From the NCBI GenBank assembly GCA_021295655.1, contig JAGWBX010000018.1:1-48560 (forward strand): DNA of 48,560 nt. Direction: 5' to 3'. The stretch is from Candidatus Latescibacterota bacterium (GTDB lineage Bacteria; Latescibacterota; UBA2968; GCA-2709665). The position numbers and the translations under genes are program-made. Position 1 is the stretch's first letter. Each line of letters begins with the position of its first letter. Below the pieces are notes generated by a model. The model searched no databases, had not been told where the DNA came from, and was given only the letters and a program-made list of their open reading frames with translations. Below, piece by piece: positions 23,449 through 30,667 of this stretch.

Positions 23449-25191
23449 TTACGACGCGCCGTCCACCCGAACGGTAACGATGTCCAGGTCGTGGTACTTC
23501 TGGTGGCGCACCGACGAAGCGTAGTGGCGCAACAGCCGAAACGATATTTCGTGCTCGTCCATAATCTCGGGCTGTTCACTCAGATAAGCCAGCCTGTCTT
23601 CCAGATTTTCTCCCGCCGCAGCCGCAAGGAACTCCAGTTCCGCTGTCCCTTCCACCTGCCGGGCGGTGATGACGAGCAGCCGTCCACCCTCAGTTTCACG
23701 CTCCCCGGCCTGTTCTATCAGAATCGACAGGGTCTCTTCGCCCGCGGCGCACAGCCCGCCGGTTGCCGGCTCCGTCCAGCCGATGCCTCCCGCAAACCCG
23801 CGGAGGAACTTGTCGATCACGGGAAGTGAGGCGTTGGACAATTCAACCTGGAGACGTTTCCGGCGGCGGGCCGTTAATTCCATGAAAGCGGTCAGCAGGA
23901 TTGCCGCGAGACCGCCCGCGGTCATCCCGTTTCCGAGCAACGTCCCCCACGTCCCGTCCAGCATGTCGGGAAAGATCACCTGATTCTGAAATCCCACACC
24001 CAGCCAGAACGCCAGCCCGACCACCGTGGCCTTCCGGTGATCGACGCCGTCATCCACAATCAGCTTCATGCCCTGTACGAATAACAGGCCTATGAGCACC
24101 GTGACGTAGGCCGCGCCAACCGGATTGGGAATGGCGATCACGAGGGCGGTTACCTTGGGGGACAGGGCCATCAGAACGAAAACGATCCCGATATAAATCC
24201 CGACGCGGCGCGCCGTGACGCCGGTCAGTTCGGCAAGCGATATGCTGGTGGAATAGGTCGTATTTGGGGGCGTCCCGATGAGGCCGGAGAGCAGATTGCC
24301 CATGCCGTCGGCGTTGAGGGCGCCCTGCACCAGGCGGAAGTCGGTTGCATGGGGCCGGCGCCGCGAGACCCGCTGAATGGCAACGCCGTCGCCAACCGTC
24401 TCGATCGCCCCCACAACCGTAACCACCACGAATGCCGGAAGCAACGCCCAGAACTCCGCGCTCAGGGAGAGATCCAGCCCCGGCCACGCGTAATTCGGAA
24501 AACCGATCCAGGGCGCGTCGACAACCGGTCCGACATTGTACAGACCGAAAGGGGCGGCGACCGCGCAGCCAACGGCGATCCCGATCAGCGGCGCCCACAA
24601 CCGCAGGGACGCGGGGGCCCGCAGCGCAAGCACGACGAGGGTAATGAATGCCGCTCCAGCCGCGGCCGGAGGCGCTGCCGCCGGCGTCCCCTCGGGAACG
24701 TCGGCCAACAGGCCGAATATGACCGGCATCACCGTGACGGCAATCAGCATGATCACGGTTCCGGCGACAACCGGGGTAATGATCCGGCGCAGGAGTGAAA
24801 GCCGCGAGGCCAGGGCGAACTGAAACAGCGAGGATACCACAATCAGACTCGCCATCAGGGCCGGTCCGCCCTTAACCAGCGCGGTAATACACACCGCGAT
24901 GAAGGCGCCGGACGTACCCATAATCAGCACATGGCCCGCCCCGATCCGCCCAACCCTCACCGCCTGCAGGACCGTGCTGATGCCGCTGACCACCAGCGCC
25001 GCGAAGGCAATCCAGTTCAGATAGCTGTCCGGTTGATTCGCCGCCCGGCCGATGATCACCGCGCTGAGCACCACGGGCGCCAGGACCACAACAGCCGCCT
25101 GAAAGCCCGCCGCGGCGGCGACTGAGTGCGGGGGCCGCTCGTCCGGTTCGTACCGGATCGTTTCGTTTTTACGGATTTCTTCCGAAGGCAT
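23449..25191 (-). CDS. NCS2-family nucleobase permease with C-terminal HATPase-like domain
   Basis: A 580-residue protein. Residues 25-440 form a 12-14 span membrane domain of the uracil/xanthine permease family (VVVLAPVVLSAVIIG, HVLIMGTSGAFIAV, ETVGDGVAIQRVSRRRPHA, GLIGTPPNTTYSTSISLAEL). The rest (about 445-580) is soluble: LPVIDKFLRGFAGGIGWTEP, LCAAGEETLSILIEQ, LLVITARQVEGTAELEFLAA, then a sensor-like end. It resembles the anti-sigma/RsbW-type HATPase fold (helix, then EE-containing N-box helix, then sheet). The membrane part should import purine or pyrimidine bases by cation symport; the tail may sense or regulate. The ATG has GGGAG 6 bases upstream. It follows the Tsx-like channel gene on the same strand, which fits uptake across both membranes. 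Confidence 0.88.
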   Translation of the reverse strand: MPSEEIRKNETIRYEPDERPPHSVAAAAGFQAAVVVLAPVVLSAVIIGRAANQPDSYLNWIAFAALVVSGISTVLQAVRVGRIGAGHVLIMGTSGAFIAVCITALVKGGPALMASLIVVSSLFQFALASRLSLLRRIITPVVAGTVIMLIAVTVMPVIFGLLADVPEGTPAAAPPAAAGAAFITLVVLALRAPASLRLWAPLIGIAVGCAVAAPFGLYNVGPVVDAPWIGFPNYAWPGLDLSLSAEFWALLPAFVVVTVVGAIETVGDGVAIQRVSRRRPHATDFRLVQGALNADGMGNLLSGLIGTPPNTTYSTSISLAELTGVTARRVGIYIGIVFVLMALSPKVTALVIAIPNPVGAAYVTVLIGLLFVQGMKLIVDDGVDHRKATVVGLAFWLGVGFQNQVIFPDMLDGTWGTLLGNGMTAGGLAAILLTAFMELTARRRKRLQVELSNASLPVIDKFLRGFAGGIGWTEPATGGLCAAGEETLSILIEQAGERETEGGRLLVITARQVEGTAELEFLAAAAGENLEDRLAYLSEQPEIMDEHEISFRLLRHYASSVRHQKYHDLDIVTVRVDGAS

Positions 25192-25226
25192 TTGTCTCTC
25201 CCTGTCAATACCCCCCGGCAGTCCGA

Positions 25227-25295
25227 CTACATGCGCCAGACCACGAGCAACTGTGCGATCATCTCGTCTTCTTCCGTTCCGAGTTTATTGCGCCA
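25227..25295 (-). other. coding-like extension of the Tsx-like channel after an in-frame TAG
   Basis: Directly after the TAG (25298-25296) the same frame continues WRNKLGTEEDEMIAQLLVVW-RM before TAG at 25229-25227. In Tsx/OmpK-type channels the barrel ends with a motif like GVEYQYW-NK-G and a last strand finishing in W-x-hydrophobic. So the frame after the stop is the missing final strand, with TAG standing where Tyr (TAT/TAC) is expected. The change could be a real nonsense mutation, an assembly error, or readthrough. Confidence 0.6.
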
Positions 25296-25976
25296 CTATT
25301 GGAACTCTACGCCAGACATCGCCTTGCCCACGTCCCACGCCAGCTGCGGCTGCGCCAGGATCGACCCGTTGACGTCTTCCCCGAACTCGTTGGAACGACC
25401 GCCGATGTACTCGGCATGCCCCGTGAACGTGAATGATTGCTCGCCGGCTTCGATGGGCAGCAGCCAGCTCACGTCGAACATGAAGCCGTTGCCGGTCTTC
25501 GGCGCGCCGCCGCCGTCCACGCCGGTGTTGTCGTCAATATAGGCCGTGAGATCCGTATTCAGAAACAGGAATCCCGGCACACTCCAGGAGGCCCTCAGGC
25601 CCGGCAGGTATTTCAATACCTTGGCGTCGCCCCCCGCGTTGACGCCGGCAACCAGGGCGACATCCCGAATGGGGCCCAGGCGCACGTCCTTTTTCGCCAG
25701 CTTGCCGAAACTCAGTGTAGGATACCACTCGGAATAAAAGTCTCTGTCGTTGAATCCGTCGTTCCCGCTGTCGTCAATGTAATCCAGGAGAAAGAAACTG
25801 TCGCCCAACTTCCATCTCGAGGCGTTCTGCACGGTAAACACCAGCGTCCATTGGTCGGACCCCGTGAATGGATTCACGTGCGAGCCGTACTGAAGGTGAA
25901 ACTCGGTCTGCGCGACCGCGGATGTGCGGGCGGTCACCAGCACAACGCCCACAATGCCTGCGTACAGGGTTTTCAT
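25296..25976 (-). CDS. Tsx/OmpK-like outer-membrane nucleoside channel, interrupted by TAG
   Basis: A 226-residue outer-membrane beta-barrel with signal peptide (MKTLYAGIVGVVLVTARTSA, cleavage near VAQ). The family pattern is visible: TEFHLQYGSHV, DQWTLVFTVQNASRWKLGDS, FFLLDYID, DFYSEWYPTLSFGKL, YLPGLRASWSVPGFLFLNTD and the C-terminal AWDVGKAMSGVEFQ. It stops one strand early: the frame continues 22 sense codons to 25227 after this TAG. The last beta-strand with the terminal aromatic recognised by the BAM complex is therefore lost unless TAG is read through. The ATG has AGGA 8 bases upstream. It precedes the NCS2 permease gene, so the pair looks like a nucleoside/nucleobase uptake route. Confidence 0.82.
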   Translation of the reverse strand: MKTLYAGIVGVVLVTARTSAVAQTEFHLQYGSHVNPFTGSDQWTLVFTVQNASRWKLGDSFFLLDYIDDSGNDGFNDRDFYSEWYPTLSFGKLAKKDVRLGPIRDVALVAGVNAGGDAKVLKYLPGLRASWSVPGFLFLNTDLTAYIDDNTGVDGGGAPKTGNGFMFDVSWLLPIEAGEQSFTFTGHAEYIGGRSNEFGEDVNGSILAQPQLAWDVGKAMSGVEFQ

Positions 25977-26075
25977 TGTGTAATCCTGACGTTATATTGG
26001 AATTGCTCGTCAGGCGTCTTGCTGAATGTTGTAACAGACCACTACAGACACAACACATTCCGCTCGGGAGGATAT

Positions 26076-26858
26076 ATGAACCTGTTCAGACTGACAACGC
26101 CCTTGTGTATTATGTGTATCGGGACGACTGCCGGTTCAGAATCGGAGAATTCGCCATCCGTATCGAACAAGCCGGCGTGGGGGTACGGCGCCGAAAACGG
26201 ACCGGCCGTCTGGGGCCGGTTGAGCGGGGAATACGCGCTATGCGCCGAAGGGTCGCGCCAGTCACCCGTTGACCTCCGAAACCCCAGGCCGGCAAATCTG
26301 CCCGCCATCACCTTCAACTACCGGCCAACGCCCCTGAATATCCACAATAACGGCCACACCATAGAAGTTGCTTCCACCGGGGAGAACTGGCTCGAGGTTG
26401 GCAGCGAAAAATACAGCCTGGCGCAGTACCATTTCCACGCGCCGTCCGAACATACGGTGGAAGGCAACTCATTTGACATGGAAATGCACCTCGTTCACCG
26501 GAACAGAGAAGGCGTGTTGGCCGTAATTGGCGTGCTGATCCAGCGTGGAAACGAACACGTCGCACTCAATCAGGTGCGGAAGCATCTGCCTGCCACGCGT
26601 GGAGAAATAAAGAGCGTCGAGGGTGTCTCCGTCAATCCACTCGACCTGCTCCCTCGAAACAGGCGCGCCTATCGGTATGCAGGATCCCTGACGACGCCGC
26701 CATGCACCGAGGACGTCAACTGGATTGTCATGGCGACGCCCATTGAACTGTCGGCGGCGCAGATTGCCGCTTTCAAAGCAGTCGTTCATAAAAATAACCG
26801 TCCGGTACAGGCTCTGAACGGCCGTGAGATTCTCATGGATATCGGAAAGGAAGAATAG
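26076..26858 (+). CDS. alpha-class carbonic anhydrase, exported
   Basis: A 260-residue periplasmic enzyme interconverting CO2 and bicarbonate. Residues 1-20 look like a signal sequence (NLFRLTTPLCIMCIGTTAGS). The zinc histidines are H119 and H121 (QYHFHAPSEH) and H138 (MEMHLVH). Other family marks are WGYGAENGPAVWG, GSRQSPVDL, and SLTTPPCTEDVNWIV near the end. Full length. The frame is open far upstream, but the ATG at 26076 begins the signal sequence and follows GGGAGG. It is divergent from the Tsx-like gene, separated by 99 bases that must hold both promoters. It may supply bicarbonate to, or remove it from, the nearby SulP carrier (inference). Confidence 0.93.
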   Translation: MNLFRLTTPLCIMCIGTTAGSESENSPSVSNKPAWGYGAENGPAVWGRLSGEYALCAEGSRQSPVDLRNPRPANLPAITFNYRPTPLNIHNNGHTIEVASTGENWLEVGSEKYSLAQYHFHAPSEHTVEGNSFDMEMHLVHRNREGVLAVIGVLIQRGNEHVALNQVRKHLPATRGEIKSVEGVSVNPLDLLPRNRRAYRYAGSLTTPPCTEDVNWIVMATPIELSAAQIAAFKAVVHKNNRPVQALNGREILMDIGKEE

Positions 26859-27055
26859 ACCGGGAATTCAATGGCTGGCGATTTGGGGGAGGTATACTAC
26901 AGCTTTATTCTCGAGTTATCGAGACCGGGTTCACAATCGTTCAGGGCTGCGGGCGTCGGCGACTCGTCATCGTCTGCTCCGGGTACTGTCTCAACCATAG
27001 CTGCTTTCTACGCCTGTGCCGGCATGCCCACACGCCGTTCTATTTGCAGTCGCGT

Positions 27056-28360
27056 TCAGGACTTCCCTGGTAACGGAATCCCGTATCGATGCAGCGTAGT
27101 CGCAAGCGTAGGACGTCCCAAGCGAATCCTGCCGTCGTTCAGCAGGTACGTGAAAAGATATCCCGCGCCCAACATGAGGATCCCGATCAGGAAACAATAC
27201 ATCACCGCTCTGTCGGGATATACATCCTTAAGGTACCCGACGTACAGGGGACCCGTGATCCCCGCGGCGGCCCATGCCGTGAGGACGGCGCCGTAAATGG
27301 TGGACATCTTTTGGGTGCCGAAGACGTCAAGGACGAAGGGCGGCATGGTCGCGAATCCACCGCCGAAGCAGAGAAGGACGTAGCAGACCAGAGCAGAGAA
27401 TAGCCAGGGATTGGTCTCCGTCATCAGGATGCCGAAGACAACCATCTGGCTGGCGAGAAGAACCCTGAAAACCGTGACCCGGCCGAACCTGTCGGAAAGC
27501 AGTCCCCAGAACAGACGCCCCAGGCCATTGCAGATCGAACTGACGGCGATGAGTGTTGCGCCGTATTCGGCCAGCGTGGTCGGCTCGATCGAACTATCCG
27601 CCAGGCCCCAGATCTCCTGGAGAATTTCCGACTGGAAGCTGATGACCGATATCCCTGCGGCGATATTGAAAAAGAAGACGATCCACATGATCACAAATTG
27701 GGTCGTCTTAAGATACGTTACAGCGGAGTCCGGTTCTCCGTATTCGAGCGCTTCTTCAGCCGCGCTGGCTGCGGGGGTAGCGGACGCAGGAGGATCGCTC
27801 AGTACGAGACTGCACGGAAGCAGGATGGCGCCGAATATGATCCCAAGCCAGATGAAGACGAGCGGTAGTGCGCCTTTTGTACTTACGATCAAAAATGGCG
27901 CCAGACCCTTGCTCAGGAGAAAGGCGCCGACGCCAAAGCCCATGACGACGATTCCGGTGGCCAACCCCTTGCGGTCGGGGAACCACTTCGCAACGGTCGC
28001 GACCGGTGTCACGTACCCCAGCCCGATGCCTGCGCCGCCAATCACGCCGTAACCCAGGTAGAAGAGCGGAACGGAATCCAGGTGAAGCGCGGCCCCGGAA
28101 ATCAGGTATCCGCCGGAAAACAGGATGCTGCCGGTCACCGCCAGAAACCTGGGACCCAACCGGGAGAGCATGTTGCCCGCCCAGGCCGCCGAGACGCCCA
28201 GCGTGAAAATCGCGATACTGAAGGCCCACGCCGTTTCCGTATGCGTCCAGCCGCCCCGATGCACCAGGATCGTCTGGAAAAAACTCCAGGCGTAGACTGT
28301 GCCGTAGCAGACCTGCAGAACCGTGCAGAAGATCGCAATAGCGCTTCTTGGAATACGCAA
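27056..28360 (-). CDS. OFA-family MFS transporter (oxalate/formate antiporter type)
   Basis: A 12-span major-facilitator carrier of about 434 residues. The OFA group is recognised by YAWSFFQTILVHRGGW, then TLGVSAAWAGNMLSRLGPR, YGVIGGAGIGLGYVTPVATV, AKWFPDRKGLATGIVVMGFG, SICNGLGRLFWGLLSDRFGR and IYGAVLTAWAAAGITGPLYV. Family members exchange oxalate and formate or carry other small carboxylates. The open frame extends into the MITE-like element, but TTG at 28360-28358 follows GGAGG with a 7-base gap and begins RIPRSAIAIFCTVLQV, so I take that. The element ends three bases from the ribosome site; any promoter must lie in the element or come from the upstream receptor/sensor operon. Confidence 0.9.
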   Translation of the reverse strand: MRIPRSAIAIFCTVLQVCYGTVYAWSFFQTILVHRGGWTHTETAWAFSIAIFTLGVSAAWAGNMLSRLGPRFLAVTGSILFSGGYLISGAALHLDSVPLFYLGYGVIGGAGIGLGYVTPVATVAKWFPDRKGLATGIVVMGFGVGAFLLSKGLAPFLIVSTKGALPLVFIWLGIIFGAILLPCSLVLSDPPASATPAASAAEEALEYGEPDSAVTYLKTTQFVIMWIVFFFNIAAGISVISFQSEILQEIWGLADSSIEPTTLAEYGATLIAVSSICNGLGRLFWGLLSDRFGRVTVFRVLLASQMVVFGILMTETNPWLFSALVCYVLLCFGGGFATMPPFVLDVFGTQKMSTIYGAVLTAWAAAGITGPLYVGYLKDVYPDRAVMYCFLIGILMLGAGYLFTYLLNDGRIRLGRPTLATTLHRYGIPLPGKS

Positions 28361-28375
28361 CGCCTGTCCTCCGAT

Positions 28376-28479
28376 TAACAGCCCGTTGAAAAAGCCCATC
28401 CGGTCTACGTCCGCCCTTGTGGCCGAAGTACTGCGTTGCTCGGCCTCGCCTCCAGAGCGACCTTATCAACGGACCGTTA
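28376..28479. mobile_element. MITE-like element, copy 2 (104 bp)
   Basis: The left end TAACAGCCCGTTGAAAAAGC (28376-28395) and the right end, reverse complement TAACGGTCCGTTGATAAGGT (28479-28460), are imperfect inverted repeats, about 16 of 20 matching. TTA stands at both edges. The inside shares GGAGGCGAGGCCGAG (minus strand) and an AACGCAGTA-TTCG stretch with the element at 9071-9240. The right-hand TTA is the stop codon (TAA) of the HAMP sensor gene, and the left end abuts the ribosome site of the MFS gene. No transposase. Confidence 0.65.
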
Positions 28480-29220
28480 ACCCGGCTTTTCCGCCGACCC
28501 TTCCGGTCCCCCCGCGCCTGGCGAATTCCCCGAAATGTGCCGGAACAGCCGGGCAAGATCGCCGACTTCATCATCGCGGGCAAGCAGTTCGTCGTCCTCC
28601 TGCTTATCCTGCTTTCGATCGTCAGCCAGGTCCACCGCGTAGGAAAGAAGCCCTCCCAGCGGCTTTGCGGCCAGGTTGACCAGCCAGATCGACGCCAGGA
28701 CGCCAACAACAAGAAAGATACTGATGAGAATGACCTGCTGGCCGATGGCGCGCTGGATCTTGAGTGCGACGATGTCCAGGTCCATACCGACGTGTACCGT
28801 GCCGGCCACTCCGGCCAGGATCGGGCTGCCCACTTCCAGGAAGTCGCCCAGGCCCGGTATGCTTCGTTCAACAGGTTCGGTATTGGACGGATCGCTTGCC
28901 AGAATCTCCTCGGGGATGCCCGGTACGAAGGTATGCGCCAGATATTCGCCTTCTTCACTGGTAATATAGATGTAACGGATGCCCTGAATCTCGACAAATT
29001 GATCGATCATCGACTGCAGTGTCGCAAGATTCCGGTTCAGAAGGATGTCCACGCTGGCGTTGGCGATGGTCTTCGCGATGTCTTTGCTGTTGGACGCGTA
29101 CTCCGCCGACAACTGCGTGTCTACCGTGTAGATGCACAGGAAAGACGTGGACAGTACGATCAGCCCGAAAAGCGCAAAGATGCCGAACCTGGTCTTCTGA
29201 AACAGCCTTTGAATTTTCAT
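28477..29220 (-). CDS. membrane sensor with periplasmic domain and HAMP, output domain missing
   Basis: A 247-residue inner-membrane sensor. The first membrane span is at 12-32 (FGIFALFGLIVLSTSFLCIY). A periplasmic Cache-like domain follows (35-160: NSKDIAKTIANASVDILLNR, YIYITSEEGEYLAHTF). The second span is at 165-188 (ILISIFLVVGVLASIWLV), then a HAMP helix pair with the DEVGDLARLFRHI end. After HAMP the chain turns to low-complexity GNSPGAGGPEGSAEKPG and stops at a TAA that belongs to the MITE-like element. HAMP proteins normally continue to a cyclase, kinase or methyl-accepting domain, so the output domain appears to be lost. The ATG is one base after the stop of the receptor gene: a two-gene operon in which the receptor may report to this sensor. 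Confidence 0.78.
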   Translation of the reverse strand: MKIQRLFQKTRFGIFALFGLIVLSTSFLCIYTVDTQLSAEYASNSKDIAKTIANASVDILLNRNLATLQSMIDQFVEIQGIRYIYITSEEGEYLAHTFVPGIPEEILASDPSNTEPVERSIPGLGDFLEVGSPILAGVAGTVHVGMDLDIVALKIQRAIGQQVILISIFLVVGVLASIWLVNLAAKPLGGLLSYAVDLADDRKQDKQEDDELLARDDEVGDLARLFRHISGNSPGAGGPEGSAEKPG

Positions 29221-29221
29221 A

Positions 29222-30586
29222 TTACGAAAGCCAGCTTTCCCAGTCGTTCAGAGTGACAAATCGGCCGTCCTGAACAACGGTATAGTAAACAGTTTGCAGT
29301 CCCTGTCGCCGGTCGGGTCCGAAAGAGACTTTCTCCCCGATGCCAAGGTCGAAATCCCGTACCGAGAAGACCGCGTCCTCCAGCCCCGCCCTGTTGGGAC
29401 GATTTCCCAGACGCCTGAGAATCTCGGTCATCAGCTTGGCATCCAGAAAGCCCTCCAGGCTCACGAAGCTTCGCTCGAACGGACTGTAGGACTCTTTGAC
29501 GAGTTCCTCGGGAACGGCAGGGTTGTAGCGCGCCATCAACTCCCGGTACTCTCTCACGGCGGGAATGGAAGTGTCTTCATAGCTGGGCACAACCTGGGAA
29601 TTGACGAGATACCGGGTGTACGTCTCCGCGTCGTCACGACCCTCGCTGAGCAGATGCAGCAGATTCTCGCTGCCGACGAACGAGAGATTGGCAATCGGAA
29701 CCTTTAGTCCCAGGTCGATCGCGTCGCGGGCGAAAGCGGCGCACGCGGCGTATGATCCGATGCAAATGACGGCGTCCGGAGAAGCCTTCTGCAAAATTTC
29801 AACCTGCCGCCTCATGCTCCCGGTGAACCTCTGACCGCGGCGGTACGTCGCCTCGCCGGCAATGTGTTCGCCATGCGCCTCAATTGCCGCCCTTACCCCC
29901 GCCCATCCGCTGCGTCCGTACGCGTCGGCCTGGTAGAACACGGCGATCCGCTCTCTGCCGGTCCGAACGAAATTGTCCACAAGCCCCGCGGTCTCCTGGC
30001 GATAGGACGCCCGGAGGTTGAACGCGAAATCCCCGTATGGCGGCTCCCGCTGCGGCTGAGCGCCGGTAAACGGGAAAAACAGATAGACCCGCTCGTCCTG
30101 GAACTTCTTCAGCAGGGGAAGCGCGCGGGTCACGGTTGGCGTGCCGACGTACCCGAATAACAGGAACACGTGATCTTCAAGCATGAGCCTCATGGTGTTC
30201 TTCACGCACGGGACCGGCTGGTACCCGTCGTCATACAGCTTGAAGACGATCTGGCGGCCGCCAACCCCGCCGTTGTCATTTACGTGATTGAAGTATGATT
30301 TGGCGCCCCGGTAGAGTTCGCTGCCCAGCCCCCGGGAGGGCCCGGAAAACGCGGCGGACATGCCCAGGACGATCTTGCCTTCATATACGCCTTCAGTGCC
30401 GCCGCTGCTCGACGTTTCCGTTGAATCCCTGTCCGATCCTGCAGTCTGGGCTCCAACCTCCCTCCAACCGCCCCAGGATAACGCCAGCAGCCCGATTAGG
30501 CCACGACGGAGCAGCAACCTTCGCGTAAGATCAGACGCCTGATCGTCCCGTGCGTCGTGTCCGTCTGTCCAATCGGGAAAATCCAT
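29222..30586 (-). CDS. ABC-type branched-chain amino-acid-binding receptor protein
   Basis: A 454-residue periplasmic type I binding protein of the Leu/Ile/Val family. N-terminal charged region, then RRGLIGLLALSWGGWREVGA as signal sequence (residues 27-46). The two-lobed core begins GKIVLGMSAAFSGPSRGLGS and includes GAKSYFNHVNDNGGVGGRQI, VFLLFGYVGTPTVTRALPLL, AVFYQADAYGRSGWAGVRAA, DAVICIGSYAACAAFARDA and SYSPFERSFVSLEGFLDAKL. Genes for ABC permease and ATPase are absent; instead it is followed after one base by the HAMP sensor, so a signalling role is more likely than transport (inference). The ATG has GAGGAA about 6 bases upstream. Confidence 0.88.
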   Translation of the reverse strand: MDFPDWTDGHDARDDQASDLTRRLLLRRGLIGLLALSWGGWREVGAQTAGSDRDSTETSSSGGTEGVYEGKIVLGMSAAFSGPSRGLGSELYRGAKSYFNHVNDNGGVGGRQIVFKLYDDGYQPVPCVKNTMRLMLEDHVFLLFGYVGTPTVTRALPLLKKFQDERVYLFFPFTGAQPQREPPYGDFAFNLRASYRQETAGLVDNFVRTGRERIAVFYQADAYGRSGWAGVRAAIEAHGEHIAGEATYRRGQRFTGSMRRQVEILQKASPDAVICIGSYAACAAFARDAIDLGLKVPIANLSFVGSENLLHLLSEGRDDAETYTRYLVNSQVVPSYEDTSIPAVREYRELMARYNPAVPEELVKESYSPFERSFVSLEGFLDAKLMTEILRRLGNRPNRAGLEDAVFSVRDFDLGIGEKVSFGPDRRQGLQTVYYTVVQDGRFVTLNDWESWLS

Positions 30587-30667
30587 TCCGTTCCTCTTCA
30601 GCTGAAATACGGATTTGCTTGAGTCACCGGGGATTCCGCGCCAATTAGATCGCTGGGGGACTGATCC

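Noticed and set aside
25227-25976. TAG recoded as an amino acid throughout this genome
   Set aside because: TAG closes several intact genes here in the right place (for example at 10289-10291 and 23395-23397), so a general reassignment does not fit.
26909-26924. TCTCGA-GTTA-TCGAGA hairpin after the carbonic anhydrase gene as terminator
   Set aside because: The stem is six pairs and no T-run follows; it could be chance.
27056-28399. ATG at 28399 as start of the MFS carrier
   Set aside because: That codon and the following GFFNGLL come from the inverted-repeat end of the MITE-like element; TTG at 28360 has the ribosome site.
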